DNA of 64,000 bases from Bdellovibrio sp. GT3 (GCF_037996765.1 NZ_JBBNAD010000004.1:992001-1056000); one strand, 5' to 3'. Shown: positions 50,367 to 60,095, counted from the stretch's first letter. The notes: generated by a model from the sequence alone, not told the origin. Program-made: numbers and translations.

Positions 50367-50942
50367 TTACAGCTGTGCTGTCGCGGTAGCTGAAGTTGTC
50401 GGTAAAAGTGGCAGTGGATCAATGGGGCCACGGTTTTTGCGAATTTCAAAGTGCAAGTGAACACCGGTTGCGCGTCCTGTGCGTCCCATCGCTCCGACGA
50501 CCTCGCCTTTGCGAACCTTTTGTCCTTCGGAAACCAATATCTTGTCGAAGTGAGCATACAATGTGGCCCAGCCGTCGCCAGACTCGATCAGAACCATTTT
50601 TCCATAACCTCTGAACTCACGGCCGGCATAGATCACGGTTCCGCCCTGGGCTGCCAATATTGGCGTCCCTTTAGGGGCTGCCAAATCAATACCCAAATGA
50701 GGTCTGCGTTTGTTTGGTAAAAAGCCACGGGTCATGCGCGCGCTATCCACAGGCCAATCAAAAGAGCGTTCCTCGTTATGAATTGTCAGTGGTTGGTCTG
50801 AAGCTGTTTCGCGACCGGCAGAGTATGAACCTGTTGAGAGTTCACGTGATAATGGAGTGTGATAGGTCGAGCAAGACCCTAAAAGTCCTGTGACGAAAAT
50901 GCATCCTGCAAAGTTAACTAGTTGTTTCCATCCTGGTGTCAT
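50367..50942 (-). CDS. M23-family peptidoglycan endopeptidase lipoprotein
   Basis: A 191-residue lipoprotein; lipobox LLGSC with acylated C24. The C-terminal half is an M23 (LytM/NlpD type) domain: zinc ligands in RPHLGIDLAAPKG (HxxxD) and HLHFEI (HxH), with GYGKMVLIES and LYAHFDKILVSEGQ between. All ligands are there, so it may be active, cutting cross-bridges in peptidoglycan, or a regulator of amidase. The ATG at 50942 is preferred over the longer frame from 50963. Confidence 0.9.
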   Translation of the reverse strand: MTPGWKQLVNFAGCIFVTGLLGSCSTYHTPLSRELSTGSYSAGRETASDQPLTIHNEERSFDWPVDSARMTRGFLPNKRRPHLGIDLAAPKGTPILAAQGGTVIYAGREFRGYGKMVLIESGDGWATLYAHFDKILVSEGQKVRKGEVVGAMGRTGRATGVHLHFEIRKNRGPIDPLPLLPTTSATATAQL

Positions 50943-51061
50943 GTCCTCAACTATAGCCCACAAGGGCTCGTATCCAAAGGATTTTTTGACTTTAAATGGT
51001 ATAAAAAACGACGCAAAAGCTAGGGTGAAAAATGCCTATTTTTGAGTCATTCAGCAGGGTT

Positions 51062-51098
51062 GGCAAAGCTCATTCTCTGACAGGAATAGAGCTTTGCC
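51062..51098. other. Inverted repeat downstream of glyA
   Basis: A 10-bp perfect inverted repeat GGCAAAGCTC/GAGCTTTGCC with a 17-nt loop, lying 18 bp past the glyA stop. No T-run follows, so it may stabilise the mRNA end and not end transcription by itself. Confidence 0.45.
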
Positions 51099-51115
51099 TC
51101 GACCAAAAGACAGTA

Positions 51116-52363
51116 TTAGTAGATCGGGAAGTGTTTGCACATCTCTTTTACTTCGCTGTGCACTTTGTTTTTTAGGTCTGCATTGTCTGCGCTGTTCAAA
51201 ACCTGCGCAATCCACTTTCCAATTTGCTTCATTTCTGAAGTTCCCATTCCACGCGTTGTAAGAGCTGGCGTTCCAACTCGAATACCACTTGTGACAAACG
51301 GAGAGCGTTTTTCATTTGGCACCGTGTTTTTATTCACAGTGATACCAGCTTCATCCAAGGCGATTTCTGCAACCTTGCCCGTGATTTCACGATCGGAAAG
51401 ATCAATCAACATCAAGTGATTGTCAGTTCCGCCAGTAACCAGTTTAAATCCTTGAGACAAAAGCTCCTCAGACAAAGCCTTCGCATTGTCGATGACTTTT
51501 TGGCTGTACGCTTTGAATTCAGGCTTCAAGGCTTCACCGAAGGCAACAGCTTTTCCAGCGATCACATGCTCAAGGGGGCCGCCCTGAATTCCCGGGAATA
51601 TGCGTGAGTTCATGATCTTCGCTTTTTCCTCAGAGTTCGTTAGAATCATCCCGCCACGAGGACCGCGCAAAGTTTTGTGAGTCGTCGTAGTCACATAATC
51701 CGCATATTCAGCCGGAGACGGGTGGTGGCCTGTAGCCACAAGACCTGCAAAGTGAGCCATGTCGACCAAAAGGTCTGCGCCCACTTCGACGGCGATCTCT
51801 TTGAATTTAGCGAAATCCAGAACGCGCGGATACGCGGAGTAACCAGCGATGATCAATCTTGGTTTGGTTTCTTTGGCTACACTTCGAATGGTGTCGTAAT
51901 TAATACGACCTGTTTCTGGATCCAGTTTGTAAGAGGCTGCTTTGAATAGCATCCCGGAGAAATTCACCGGAGAACCGTGAGTCAAATGTCCACCGTGGGA
52001 CAGATCCATGCCCAAGATAGTGTCGCCAGCTTTGCAAGCGGCCAAGTAAACACCCATATTGGCCTGGGATCCAGAGTGCGGCTGAACGTTCGCGAAATTC
52101 ATTCCGAAAAGTTTTTTGGCGCGTTCAATCGCCAGGGTTTCAACAGTATCCACGTTAACACAACCACCGTAGTAGCGTTTGCCTGGATAGCCTTCAGCAT
52201 ACTTGTTGGTCAAGATGGAGCCCTGAGCTTCCATCACGGCTTTCGACGTATAGTTTTCAGAAGCGATCATCTCAAGGCCATATTGCTGGCGCTCGGATTC
52301 CTTTTGAATCACAGCGAATACTTCAGAATCAACTTGAGATAGTGGTAAAGACGTCGAATGCAT
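51116..52363 (-). CDS. glyA: Serine hydroxymethyltransferase
   Basis: A 415-residue PLP enzyme interconverting serine and glycine with tetrahydrofolate. Motifs: [41 protein letters not shown]-region replaced by [35 protein letters not shown] with the PLP lysine in THKTLRG, and [15 protein letters not shown] site upstream of ATG. It lies 83 bp after rpiB on the same strand. Confidence 0.96.
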   Translation of the reverse strand: MHSTSLPLSQVDSEVFAVIQKESERQQYGLEMIASENYTSKAVMEAQGSILTNKYAEGYPGKRYYGGCVNVDTVETLAIERAKKLFGMNFANVQPHSGSQANMGVYLAACKAGDTILGMDLSHGGHLTHGSPVNFSGMLFKAASYKLDPETGRINYDTIRSVAKETKPRLIIAGYSAYPRVLDFAKFKEIAVEVGADLLVDMAHFAGLVATGHHPSPAEYADYVTTTTHKTLRGPRGGMILTNSEEKAKIMNSRIFPGIQGGPLEHVIAGKAVAFGEALKPEFKAYSQKVIDNAKALSEELLSQGFKLVTGGTDNHLMLIDLSDREITGKVAEIALDEAGITVNKNTVPNEKRSPFVTSGIRVGTPALTTRGMGTSEMKQIGKWIAQVLNSADNADLKNKVHSEVKEMCKHFPIY

Positions 52364-52446
52364 GATGAAACTCCAAATAGAAGAAAGCGCCGGTAAAATG
52401 GCCGACGCTTAAAAATTATCACTTGAATAGGGGAAATTTAAAAGCC

Positions 52447-52923
52447 TCAACAACCAGTGTCGGTAGCCAATTTATCCACGCGGGTCTGGTGACGTCCGCC
52501 TTGGAACTTGGTGCTTAAAAAGATCTTAATCATCTTCACGGCAAGATCTGGTGAAATAAAGCGTTCACTTAATGCAATGATGTTTGCATTATTATGTTCA
52601 CGTGAAAGACGAGCAATGTCTTCATTCCAGCAAAGGGCTGCGCGAATTTGTGGAAAGCGGTTTGCTCGGATCGCCATGCCTTGTCCTGATCCGCAGATCA
52701 ATACACCCATCGCAGGGCCTTCCAAGGGATCGATAGTTCCGGATTTTTGATTTAGGATTTCGACCTTTGTCAGTTCTTTGCAAACTTTGTCGGCATAGTC
52801 CGGATAATCAACAGAGTCTGCAGTTAATGTGCCCTGATCTTTCCATTCAATGTCCGGCATTGCAGACATCACTTTAAGTTTTAAATCCAACCCAGCATGG
52901 TCGCTGCCGATATAAATAATCAT
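52447..52923 (-). CDS. rpiB: Ribose-5-phosphate isomerase B
   Basis: A 158-residue RpiB/LacAB-family isomerase: YIGSDHAGLDLKLK start, VLICGSGQGMAIRANRFP, AALCWNEDIARLSREHNNANI. The Cys in LICGSG is the base of the family. It interconverts ribulose-5-P and ribose-5-P. The ATG at 52923 has an AAGGA site; the longer frame to 52947 lies in the fabF terminator side. A terminator separates it from fabF. Confidence 0.93.
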   Translation of the reverse strand: MIIYIGSDHAGLDLKLKVMSAMPDIEWKDQGTLTADSVDYPDYADKVCKELTKVEILNQKSGTIDPLEGPAMGVLICGSGQGMAIRANRFPQIRAALCWNEDIARLSREHNNANIIALSERFISPDLAVKMIKIFLSTKFQGGRHQTRVDKLATDTGC

Positions 52924-52950
52924 GATAAATTCCTTGAGGTCGTACAAAGT

Positions 52951-52978
52951 AAAAAGCCCCTGTTTGAAAGGGGCTTTT
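52951..52978 (-). terminator. Terminator after fabF
   Basis: A 9-bp stem AAAAGCCCC/GGGGCTTTT with a 9-nt loop and five T's on the minus strand, 3 bp past the fabF stop. It marks the end of the fab operon and makes rpiB-glyA a separate unit. Confidence 0.85.
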
Positions 52979-52980
52979 CG

Positions 52981-54252
52981 TTAGTTTTTAAATTTAGAGA
53001 AGATCATGCAAGCATTTGTTCCGCCAAAGCCGAAGCTGTTGTTCAGAACGTTGTCGATCTTCGCCTCACGTGCTTTGTGAGGAACATAGTCCAGGTCGCA
53101 GTCTTCACTTGGGTTATCCAAGTTCAAAGTTGGCGGAGCAATCTGATCGCGAATTGCCATCACACAGAAAGCGGATTCAATCGCACCAGCCGCACCCAAC
53201 GCGTGCCCGGTCATGGATTTAGTACTGGAGACCATCACGTTTTTCGCGTGATCACCCAAAAGGTTTTTGATCGCCGCAGTTTCCAAACCATCGCCCACTG
53301 GAGTACTGGTTCCGTGTGCATTGATGTATTGGATATCAGTGGCTTTAAGACCGGAGTCTTTCAAAGCCATGGACATCGCCGCATAACCACCGGCACCTTC
53401 AGGCGCTGGGGAAGTCATGTGGTACGCATCCGAAGAAACGCCGTAACCTGTGATTTCGCAAAGAATCTTAGCGCCACGTTTTTCCGCATGCTCCAAAGAT
53501 TCAATAACCAACATCGCAGCACCTTCGCCCAGAACAAAACCATCGCGGTCTTTATCCCAAGGTCGGCTGGCTTTTTCAGGGGCATCATTGCGAGTGGAGA
53601 GAGCTCTCATCGCAGCGAAGCCGCCAACGGCCAAACGGCAGATAGTCGCTTCTGCGCCACCAGCCAACATCACATCAGCAACACCATCACGGATGTAGCG
53701 AACTGCATCTCCGATAGAGTGAACGCCAGATGCGCAAGCGGATGTAACAGAATAATTTGGACCTTTAAGGCCCAAGGAAATTGAAACCTGACCCGCAGCC
53801 AGGTTTGTGATCACGCTTGGGATAAAGAACGGACTTACACGTCCAGGTCCTTTTTCTTTCATCTTGATGGAGGTCTCTTCAAGGTTTTGCAACCCGCCGA
53901 TACCCACACCAATGATAACTCCCGTTGTCGCTTTCTCTTTTTCAGAAAGCTCCAATTTCGCCATTTCAACCGCCATTTTTGAAGCGGCGATTGAATAGTG
54001 AATGAACTCATCCATTTTCTTCTGTTCTTTTTTCTCGATGTACTGATCAGCATTAAAGCCTTTCACTTCACCGGCAAAAGTCACATCGAAGCCTGTCGTA
54101 TCAAATTTGGTGATCGGGGCAATGCCAGTCACACCTTTTTTTGCATTGGACCAGCTCTCCTCAATGGTATTACCAAGGGGAGTAACGGCGCCAACACCAG
54201 TTACGACGACTCTTCTTTGTGGAATGGATGGACGTTCAAATCGGGATGTCAT
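52981..54252 (-). CDS. fabF: 3-oxoacyl-[acyl-carrier-protein] synthase II
   Basis: A 423-residue condensing enzyme elongating acyl chains with malonyl-ACP. The catalytic triad is in place: nucleophile Cys in VTSACASGVHSIGDA, His in NAHGTSTPVGD, and His in STKSMTGHALGAAGAIE. N-terminus RRVVVTGVGAVTPLG is classical. Its ATG lies 5 bp past the acpP stop. Confidence 0.96.
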   Translation of the reverse strand: MTSRFERPSIPQRRVVVTGVGAVTPLGNTIEESWSNAKKGVTGIAPITKFDTTGFDVTFAGEVKGFNADQYIEKKEQKKMDEFIHYSIAASKMAVEMAKLELSEKEKATTGVIIGVGIGGLQNLEETSIKMKEKGPGRVSPFFIPSVITNLAAGQVSISLGLKGPNYSVTSACASGVHSIGDAVRYIRDGVADVMLAGGAEATICRLAVGGFAAMRALSTRNDAPEKASRPWDKDRDGFVLGEGAAMLVIESLEHAEKRGAKILCEITGYGVSSDAYHMTSPAPEGAGGYAAMSMALKDSGLKATDIQYINAHGTSTPVGDGLETAAIKNLLGDHAKNVMVSSTKSMTGHALGAAGAIESAFCVMAIRDQIAPPTLNLDNPSEDCDLDYVPHKAREAKIDNVLNNSFGFGGTNACMIFSKFKN

Positions 54253-54257
54253 AAAGA

Positions 54258-54494
54258 CTACGCTTTACCTTTTTTTTCCAGGTAAGAAGCAACGTCTTGA
54301 ACAGTCTTAAGCTTTTCAGCGTCTTCGTCTGGGATTTCAAGATCGAATTCTTCTTCCATAGCCATTACTAGCTCAACGATATCCAAGCTGTCTGCACCAA
54401 GATCGTCGATGAAAGAAGCTTCAGGCTTAACTTTATCTGGATCTACGCCAAGTTGTTCTACGATGATGTCTTTTACTTTTGGATGCAATGCCAT
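54258..54494 (-). CDS. acpP: Acyl carrier protein
   Basis: A 78-residue acidic acyl carrier protein. The phosphopantetheine site is the Ser in the [18 protein letters not shown] motif, with [14 protein letters not shown] after it. It shuttles acyl chains for the fatty-acid enzymes encoded around it. Good AGGAGG ribosome-binding site. It follows fabG after 124 bp. Confidence 0.96.
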   Translation of the reverse strand: MALHPKVKDIIVEQLGVDPDKVKPEASFIDDLGADSLDIVELVMAMEEEFDLEIPDEDAEKLKTVQDVASYLEKKGKA

Positions 54495-54599
54495 TTAATC
54501 CTCCTGGGTAACATGCAAATTTATTTTTAAACTCTAATAACTAAAATAATTTTATTAACTGGAACCCGCCTTCGCTTTTTGGCTTCGGCGTGGTCATGG

Positions 54600-54622
54600 G
54601 TGATTTGCCTTGGGCAAATCAC
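54600..54622. other. Hairpin at the fabG stop
   Basis: A perfect 10-bp inverted repeat GTGATTTGCC/GGCAAATCAC with a 3-nt loop, covering the fabG stop codon. No T-run on the minus strand. It may separate fabG from acpP mRNA by processing. Confidence 0.5.
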
Positions 54623-55368
54623 TCCATGAACATCCCGCCATTCACGCTTAGTGTTTGGCCGGTGATGTACTTGGATTCATCACTTAGCAGGAATCTGACT
54701 GCTTGAGCGACGTCGGTGCCTTCTCCGATTTTGTTCAATGGCACTTTTTCCAAGATTTTATTTTTCACTTCTTCTGGCAAAACATCCGTCATTTCAGTCG
54801 CGATGTAACCAGGCGCCACGTTGTTCACGCGCACGTTTCTTGATGCCAATTCTAGTGCAACAGATTTAGCAAATGCAACTGTACCAGCTTTGGAAGCTGC
54901 ATAGTTGGCTTGTCCGGCGTTGCCAGTTTGGCCAATGACAGAAGTGATGTTAACGATCGAGCCCTTGCGAGCCTTCATCATGGATTTTGTAAATGCTTTT
55001 GTTACCAGGAAAGTTCCACGAAGATTTGTGGAAACGACAGAGTCAAAATCCTCTGCTTTCATGCGCAACAACAATTGATCCTTGGTGATTCCGGCATTGT
55101 TCACAACGCCGTCAACGTCAGACCATTTTTCAAGGATGTGATCAACAGCCTCATTCACGGACTGTTCGTTTGCCACGTCCATTTTGATATAGAAGTGACC
55201 TTCGCCTTTTAGAGTGTGAGCAACTTGTTGTGCAGCTTCTTCACGAGAAGAGTATGTGAAGGCAATTTGCGCGCCTTCATCAGCAAGAAGTTTAACAATA
55301 GCGGCGCCGATACCACGGCTGCCACCGGTTACTACGATTTTCTTACCTTGAAGTGAATTTCCGCTCAT
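54619..55368 (-). CDS. fabG: 3-oxoacyl-[acyl-carrier-protein] reductase
   Basis: A 249-residue SDR starting at ATG 55368 (AAGGAA site). VTGGSRGIGAAIVKLLADEG binds NADPH; NNAGITKDQLLLRM, ITSVIGQTGNAGQANYAASK (catalytic Ser, Tyr and Lys) and VNNVAPGYIATEMTD are FabG features. It reduces 3-oxoacyl-ACP. The longer frame from 55422 adds residues without support. Confidence 0.95.
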   Translation of the reverse strand: MSGNSLQGKKIVVTGGSRGIGAAIVKLLADEGAQIAFTYSSREEAAQQVAHTLKGEGHFYIKMDVANEQSVNEAVDHILEKWSDVDGVVNNAGITKDQLLLRMKAEDFDSVVSTNLRGTFLVTKAFTKSMMKARKGSIVNITSVIGQTGNAGQANYAASKAGTVAFAKSVALELASRNVRVNNVAPGYIATEMTDVLPEEVKNKILEKVPLNKIGEGTDVAQAVRFLLSDESKYITGQTLSVNGGMFME

Positions 55369-55496
55369 TACTTTTTCCTTAAGTTCCAACGCCGACGCAT
55401 CGGCGTGCCAGCTGCACGACAATAAAACTAAAGCAAAAGCTCATTGTTTTTATGCGAGTCCACTCTGGCCGAACTCCAAATAAAGCTCAAGAAATT

Positions 55497-56471
55497 TCAA
55501 TGACTCGTAGCTTTCAAAAAATCCTCAATAGTTTTGAGGTCTTCCATGCTAGTTGTGGTCATTACTTTAAAGAAGTCGCCATCAATTTTCTTTAGCAACC
55601 CTTGGATAACTTTTCCAGCGCCACATTCGATAACTTGAGAGTGTCCAGAAGCTTTTAAAGTCTCCATGGATTGTGTCCAGCGCACCGGTGCTGAAACTTG
55701 ACGGATCAAATTTTCGCGAAGGTTTGCGCCCTCAGTTTCAAATTTAGCATTGAAGTTTTGTACGATAGGGAATGCCGCTGTTTTGAATTCCATCGCGGTC
55801 AAAACCAAACGCATAGTGTCTTCTGCAGGTTTCATCATTTCACAGTGGAAAGGAGCAGACACTTGTAGGGGAATCAGCTTCGCACGCTTTGGTGCCTCGG
55901 CCCAGATAGCTTCTGGTTTAAAATTATCTTTCAACCAGTTGATTGCCTTCATAGAGCCAGAAATTACGATCTGCCCTGGGGAGTTGAAGTTTGCTGCTGA
56001 CAGCGGACCAAAACCAGAATTTTTCACTGTCCATTGGCAAAGTGTTTCAACTTGATCAGGTTCAAGACCCAAAACAGCCACCATGCCACCTTGACCAACT
56101 GGTACTGCAGATTGCATCGCTTGTCCGCGAGTGCGCACCGCTTGCATCGCCTGATCAAAGCGAATCACATCGGCTGCAACCAAAGCTGCATATTCACCAA
56201 TGGAGTGACCTGCTGCGGAGTGAACCTTTACGCCAAACTCAGAGCGCAAAACTTTTTGAGTCGCGGTCGAGACCAGCAACAAAGCGGGTTGAGTGTTTTC
56301 AGTCAAAGCTAGATCTGCTTCAGAACCTTCGAAGCACAGTTTTTTCATGTCTTGTTTCAGAGCTTCAGAGCCCTCTTCGAAAACATGTTGAGCGATTTTG
56401 AAGTTATCGGATAAAAAACGGCCCATGCCAGGTTGTTGGCTGCCTTGTCCGGGAAATACCAGAGTGAACAT
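55497..56471 (-). CDS. fabD: Malonyl-CoA:ACP transacylase
   Basis: A 324-residue FabD: FTLVFPGQGSQQPGMG, nucleophile Ser in AAGHSIGEYAALVAADV, catalytic His in VSAPFHCEMMKPAE and the oxyanion-type Gln in NTQPALLLVS. It loads malonyl onto ACP. Its ATG is 4 bp past the fabH stop. Confidence 0.96.
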   Translation of the reverse strand: MFTLVFPGQGSQQPGMGRFLSDNFKIAQHVFEEGSEALKQDMKKLCFEGSEADLALTENTQPALLLVSTATQKVLRSEFGVKVHSAAGHSIGEYAALVAADVIRFDQAMQAVRTRGQAMQSAVPVGQGGMVAVLGLEPDQVETLCQWTVKNSGFGPLSAANFNSPGQIVISGSMKAINWLKDNFKPEAIWAEAPKRAKLIPLQVSAPFHCEMMKPAEDTMRLVLTAMEFKTAAFPIVQNFNAKFETEGANLRENLIRQVSAPVRWTQSMETLKASGHSQVIECGAGKVIQGLLKKIDGDFFKVMTTTSMEDLKTIEDFLKATSH

Positions 56472-56475
56472 AATT

Positions 56476-57471
56476 TTAGTACCTCAATAGAACGGATCCA
56501 GACGTCAAGCCTGCACCAAATGCAGTAAGCAAGATCGTTTGACCACGTTTGATTTTTCCATTTTGAACGGCCCAGTCAAAGGCCAACGGGATTGAAGCTG
56601 AAGATGTATTACCTGTTTCATGAAGGTAAAGAATCACACGCTCCATTGGGAATTTAAATTGATCAGCAACAGCTTCCACGATGCGCTTGTTGGCTTGGTG
56701 AGGAACAATCCAGTCTACATCATCAGCAGACATGTTGTTCGCTTCCAACGCTTCTTTGCAGCATAGAGCCATTGTGCGAACTGCGTTCTTGAAGATCTCG
56801 CGACCTTTCATGGAAACGTAGTGCAAATTGTTGTCGAGAACGTATTGGGATTGAGGCATCAAACTGCCGCCACCTGGAAGTGTCAGAAGCTCGGCCAAAT
56901 CACCATCCGCGTGAAGGTGAGAGGAGGCGATAACATTTTTATCACCCTCTTCGGCGCGTTGAAGCACCCAAGCGCCCGCACCATCACCAAACAGGATGCA
57001 TGTTTCACGGTCTTTGAAATTCACAAAGCGAGAAAGAACCTCGGCCCCAAGAACCAAAACGTTTTTGTACATGCCTGTACGGATAAATTGATCAGCAATA
57101 GAAACAGAATAAAGGAAACCCGAGCAGGCCGCATTCAAATCAAAAGCCACGATATTGCGGCAACCCAGTTTACTTTGTACGTAACAGGCTGTGGAAGGCA
57201 TCTGACGATCACCAGTAACAGTGCCGACGATGATCATATCAATATCTTGTGCTGTGAGATTCGCGTCTGCGATAGCTTTTTGAGCGGCACGAAGGCAAAG
57301 ATCAGATGTGCCTTCACCTTCGGCTGCGATATGGCGGCGTTCGATCCCAGTGCGTTCTACGATCCATTGATTGGACGTCTCCACCATCTTCTCCAAATCG
57401 AAATTTGAAAGAATCTTTTCAGGTAGATAAGAGCCTATCCCTGCTACACGAGATCGATACATTCCTGCCAT
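56476..57471 (-). CDS. fabH: 3-oxoacyl-[acyl-carrier-protein] synthase III
   Basis: A 331-residue FabH that starts fatty-acid synthesis from acetyl-CoA and malonyl-ACP. Catalytic Cys in FDLNAACSGFLYS, His in VPHQANKRIVEAV, and Asn in LHETGNTSSASIPLAF. RVAGIGSYLPEKILSN is the family's N-terminus. ATG 57471 was chosen; ATG 57462 (MYRSRVAG) is an alternative, and the TTG at 57480 is unlikely. It follows rpmF by 24 bp, where plsX usually lies. Confidence 0.95.
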   Translation of the reverse strand: MAGMYRSRVAGIGSYLPEKILSNFDLEKMVETSNQWIVERTGIERRHIAAEGEGTSDLCLRAAQKAIADANLTAQDIDMIIVGTVTGDRQMPSTACYVQSKLGCRNIVAFDLNAACSGFLYSVSIADQFIRTGMYKNVLVLGAEVLSRFVNFKDRETCILFGDGAGAWVLQRAEEGDKNVIASSHLHADGDLAELLTLPGGGSLMPQSQYVLDNNLHYVSMKGREIFKNAVRTMALCCKEALEANNMSADDVDWIVPHQANKRIVEAVADQFKFPMERVILYLHETGNTSSASIPLAFDWAVQNGKIKRGQTILLTAFGAGLTSGSVLLRY

Positions 57472-57495
57472 GGATGTCAACCTAACTCTAAGTTA

Positions 57496-57681
57496 TTACT
57501 TAGCTGCGCTGATTTGTTTGCCTTTGTAGTACAAAGCGCCGTCAGCACCTTTAGTTGCGCGGTGTGGACGAACTAGTTCGCCAGTTTTTTTGTTCAAAGC
57601 TACTGCTGGAGCAGACAAACCGTCATGAGAACGGCGCATATCGCGTTTAGAACGGGATGTTTTTTTCTTAGGAGTTGGCAT
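57496..57681 (-). CDS. rpmF: 50S ribosomal protein L32
   Basis: A 61-residue basic protein with the bL32 start [19 protein letters not shown]. No zinc-binding cysteines, so this is the cysteine-free form. It sits after a YceD/DUF177 gene, the usual neighbour, with 76 bp between. Confidence 0.95.
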   Translation of the reverse strand: MPTPKKKTSRSKRDMRRSHDGLSAPAVALNKKTGELVRPHRATKGADGALYYKGKQISAAK

Positions 57682-57757
57682 TTCAGACCTCTTTTAAATC
57701 TAACAATATGAATCAGAAGTACGGTAATTTATATAATGTACACTAAAAATCAAGTCT

Positions 57758-58318
57758 TTAATTAAGCTTTAAGTTCTTTAAAGCTGCAAAAGGACTTTCT
57801 GGCTTCTCGGCCGGCATTTCCTCGTTATAGATAAAACCCTGTTCTGGCTCAGGATTTGTGTAAATTGAGCAGTTCGGGTTATCTTGTTTAGGACATACGG
57901 GATTATACGGGGTCGCTAGCGCAATAACCTCGTGTAAATATTCCGCCATATCGAAATTTTGCCCTTCATATTCGCAGAAATCAGTCTCATCACCGGAAAG
58001 ATCGCTGATGTGATTTACTTTCGAATATTTGGAATTGCGCGGCTGATCTTGCTTAGGGATCAGGATTTCACGGTATTTTTCGGTAATTGGGAACTGAATA
58101 TCAGTGCCGCAGCGAGAACATTGATCTGGGATCTTCGTGCTGATTACTCCAGACATTTCAAAGTCTTTGGAGTTTAAAGGGCGAATCGTAAACTCAGCTG
58201 AATAGGTGTTTTTGCCAATTAAATCGGCTAATACAGCGTTGGCCTCGCCAGATTGTGTATCCCACAAATAGGTGCGGCCTTCTTCAGGAATTTCAGCAAG
58301 ATTGATGGTTAATTTCAT
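57758..58318 (-). CDS. YceD/DUF177 family protein
   Basis: A 186-residue DUF177 protein preceding rpmF, as in many bacteria. A CSRCG motif (about residue 73) and a C-terminal CPKQDNPNC are likely metal sites. Family members affect 23S rRNA levels and L32 but the mechanism is unclear. GGAG ribosome-binding site. Confidence 0.87.
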   Translation of the reverse strand: MKLTINLAEIPEEGRTYLWDTQSGEANAVLADLIGKNTYSAEFTIRPLNSKDFEMSGVISTKIPDQCSRCGTDIQFPITEKYREILIPKQDQPRNSKYSKVNHISDLSGDETDFCEYEGQNFDMAEYLHEVIALATPYNPVCPKQDNPNCSIYTNPEPEQGFIYNEEMPAEKPESPFAALKNLKLN

Positions 58319-58333
58319 ATAATAAACTCCGAC

Positions 58334-58365
58334 AAGCGCTCCTTTCTAAAAGGTATGAAGCGCTT
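58334..58365. other. Hairpin in the yceD leader
   Basis: A nested stem AAGCGCT/AGCGCTT with an inner CCTTT/AAAGG, between the stop of the ABC binding-protein gene and the yceD start. No T-run on the minus strand. Could attenuate readthrough or regulate yceD. Confidence 0.45.
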
Positions 58366-58398
58366 CGTCAAGTTGAGAATGGCTACCTTGGAGACCTT

Positions 58399-59346
58399 TT
58401 AGGGTCTGAACAGATCCTGAGCGTTCGGGGACGACTTGATCTGTTTTAGCTCTTTTAGTTGTTTTATCAGGGTTTCCCAGCGTTCAATACTCATTTTCCC
58501 CAATTCCTGGCCTTTGGCTTCGATCAGGGGCTTTTGAATCTGAGCTCCCTCATTAAAAGTCGCCAGATCCAGAGATTTGTTCAATTTTGCCATGTGCTCA
58601 TTGGTCTTCGTGGGATCCTTAAGATATCCCTGCCAGCCTTGGCGTGTGGCTTCGACCACGTTTTTTACCAGCTCCGGGTTTTTCTTTAATGTCTCTTCGC
58701 GGGCGGCAAGTACAACCACATAGGGGTTGAAGCCTTCATCCGAAATCAAGAAGCTCTGAACCTTGGCGCCGCCTTTTTGTGCTGCCAACGGCTCAATAGT
58801 GATGAAACCTTGTTGTGAGAACTTCTTGTCATTCAGGAAATTTGAAACACCACCAAGATAGGGCACCACCTGCACTTTGGGTTTCCCAAATTTCTGCAGC
58901 AAATACTGATGATAGGGAAGTCCGGCCTGAACTGAAAGAGTGCCTTCACTCAGATAAACATCCCGCAAGTTTTTAAAGCCGCGCTCCGCATGGGTCATGA
59001 TGATGTAGGGAGCTGTCTGGTAGACCGCGAACAAAGCGATGACTTTGTTTTTTGGATTACGGTCCTGGGAAATCACAACTTCATCAGCACTGACGATCGC
59101 GAAATCCACTTTGCCATTCGCCAGCATTTGCACTGTGGGAGTGCCAGAACCGCCCTCTTGAACTTTCGCATCGATGCCATGTTTTGCATAAATGCCGCCA
59201 ATGGAAGCTTCATAAAAGCCACCGAACTCGGGCTCGGCCTTCCAGTTTAAAGCAATGGTCACAGGAGTGGGTTTGGTGTTTTTTGCTTCTACCGCAACAG
59301 CAACAGAACTTCCAAGTGTCAAAGCCAGGATCAAAAGTGATTTCAT
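58399..59346 (-). CDS. ABC transporter substrate-binding protein, NMT1/SsuA type
   Basis: A 315-residue periplasmic protein with a signal peptide ending VAVA. NMT1/THI5-like features: VTIALNWKAEPEFGGFYEAS, GIYAKHGIDAKVQEGG, TVQMLANGKVDFAIVSADE. Ligands of the class are sulphonates, nitrate, or thiamine pyrimidine precursors; the sequence does not decide. It overlaps the permease gene by 4 bp. Confidence 0.88.
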   Translation of the reverse strand: MKSLLILALTLGSSVAVAVEAKNTKPTPVTIALNWKAEPEFGGFYEASIGGIYAKHGIDAKVQEGGSGTPTVQMLANGKVDFAIVSADEVVISQDRNPKNKVIALFAVYQTAPYIIMTHAERGFKNLRDVYLSEGTLSVQAGLPYHQYLLQKFGKPKVQVVPYLGGVSNFLNDKKFSQQGFITIEPLAAQKGGAKVQSFLISDEGFNPYVVVLAAREETLKKNPELVKNVVEATRQGWQGYLKDPTKTNEHMAKLNKSLDLATFNEGAQIQKPLIEAKGQELGKMSIERWETLIKQLKELKQIKSSPNAQDLFRP

Positions 59347-60095
59347 AAGTCTCCCGTAAAATAAGGACGGCGTTTTTGAATCAGGCGATGAGCCAATGTC
59401 AGGGCTCCGATTATCAAAAGACCCATCACAGAAAGTAAAATCAAGGCACCAAACACGATATCAACCCGCTGTTGTGTGCGGGCAGAGTCAATCATGGAGC
59501 CCAATCCGCCACCAGCCACAAACTCCCCGGCAATGGCGCCAATGATCGACAAACCGGCTGATATTTTCAGGCCGGAATAGATATAGGAATACGCAGCGGG
59601 GAGTTTCAGTTTCCACAAAATCTGCCAGGCATTCGCGTGATAAATCTTAAACAGGTCCAGTTGATTTGCCTGAACGCTTTCAAGACCCATCAAGGTGTTT
59701 GCGATGATCGGAAAAATCGAAACAATGAAACTTGAAGCAATCACTGTGGGCGCACCAAAGCCGAAATAGATCACCAGTAATGGAGCCACTGCAATGATAG
59801 GGACTGTTTGAAAAAACACCGCAAATGGCAAAACAGCGCGCTTTAAAAGGTCGGATAAAGAAAAGACCACAGCCAGGATCGTTCCAAACAAAATACTTAA
59901 GAACCAACCCATAAGGGTGTTCCAAAGAGTTTGCGAAAACGATGTAACATAATCAGATTTCAACTCAATCAAAGTTTTTACGACAGTTTCCGGTGCTGGA
60001 ACCAAGGATTCTGCAATAATATTTTGCTTCACCAAAATCTGTAAAACACTGGTAACTAAAAGAAAAAATCCAAGGGCTGGGATGAAGCGCTTCAT
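59343..60095 (-). CDS. ABC transporter permease, SsuC/TauC type
   Basis: A 250-residue inner-membrane permease with about six hydrophobic segments. The EAA-loop region is in DLFKIYHANAWQILWKLKLP (compare EAAxxxGAxxxxxFxxVxLP), with AISA-like ISAGLSIIGAIAGEFVAGGG after it. Start and stop overlap both neighbours by ATGA, so the three importer genes are tightly coupled. Confidence 0.92.
   Translation of the reverse strand: MKRFIPALGFFLLVTSVLQILVKQNIIAESLVPAPETVVKTLIELKSDYVTSFSQTLWNTLMGWFLSILFGTILAVVFSLSDLLKRAVLPFAVFFQTVPIIAVAPLLVIYFGFGAPTVIASSFIVSIFPIIANTLMGLESVQANQLDLFKIYHANAWQILWKLKLPAAYSYIYSGLKISAGLSIIGAIAGEFVAGGGLGSMIDSARTQQRVDIVFGALILLSVMGLLIIGALTLAHRLIQKRRPYFTGDL

Noticed and set aside
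52897-53784. 295-residue plus-strand frame over fabF
   Set aside because: Antisense to fabF, whose catalytic motifs are intact; no support of its own.
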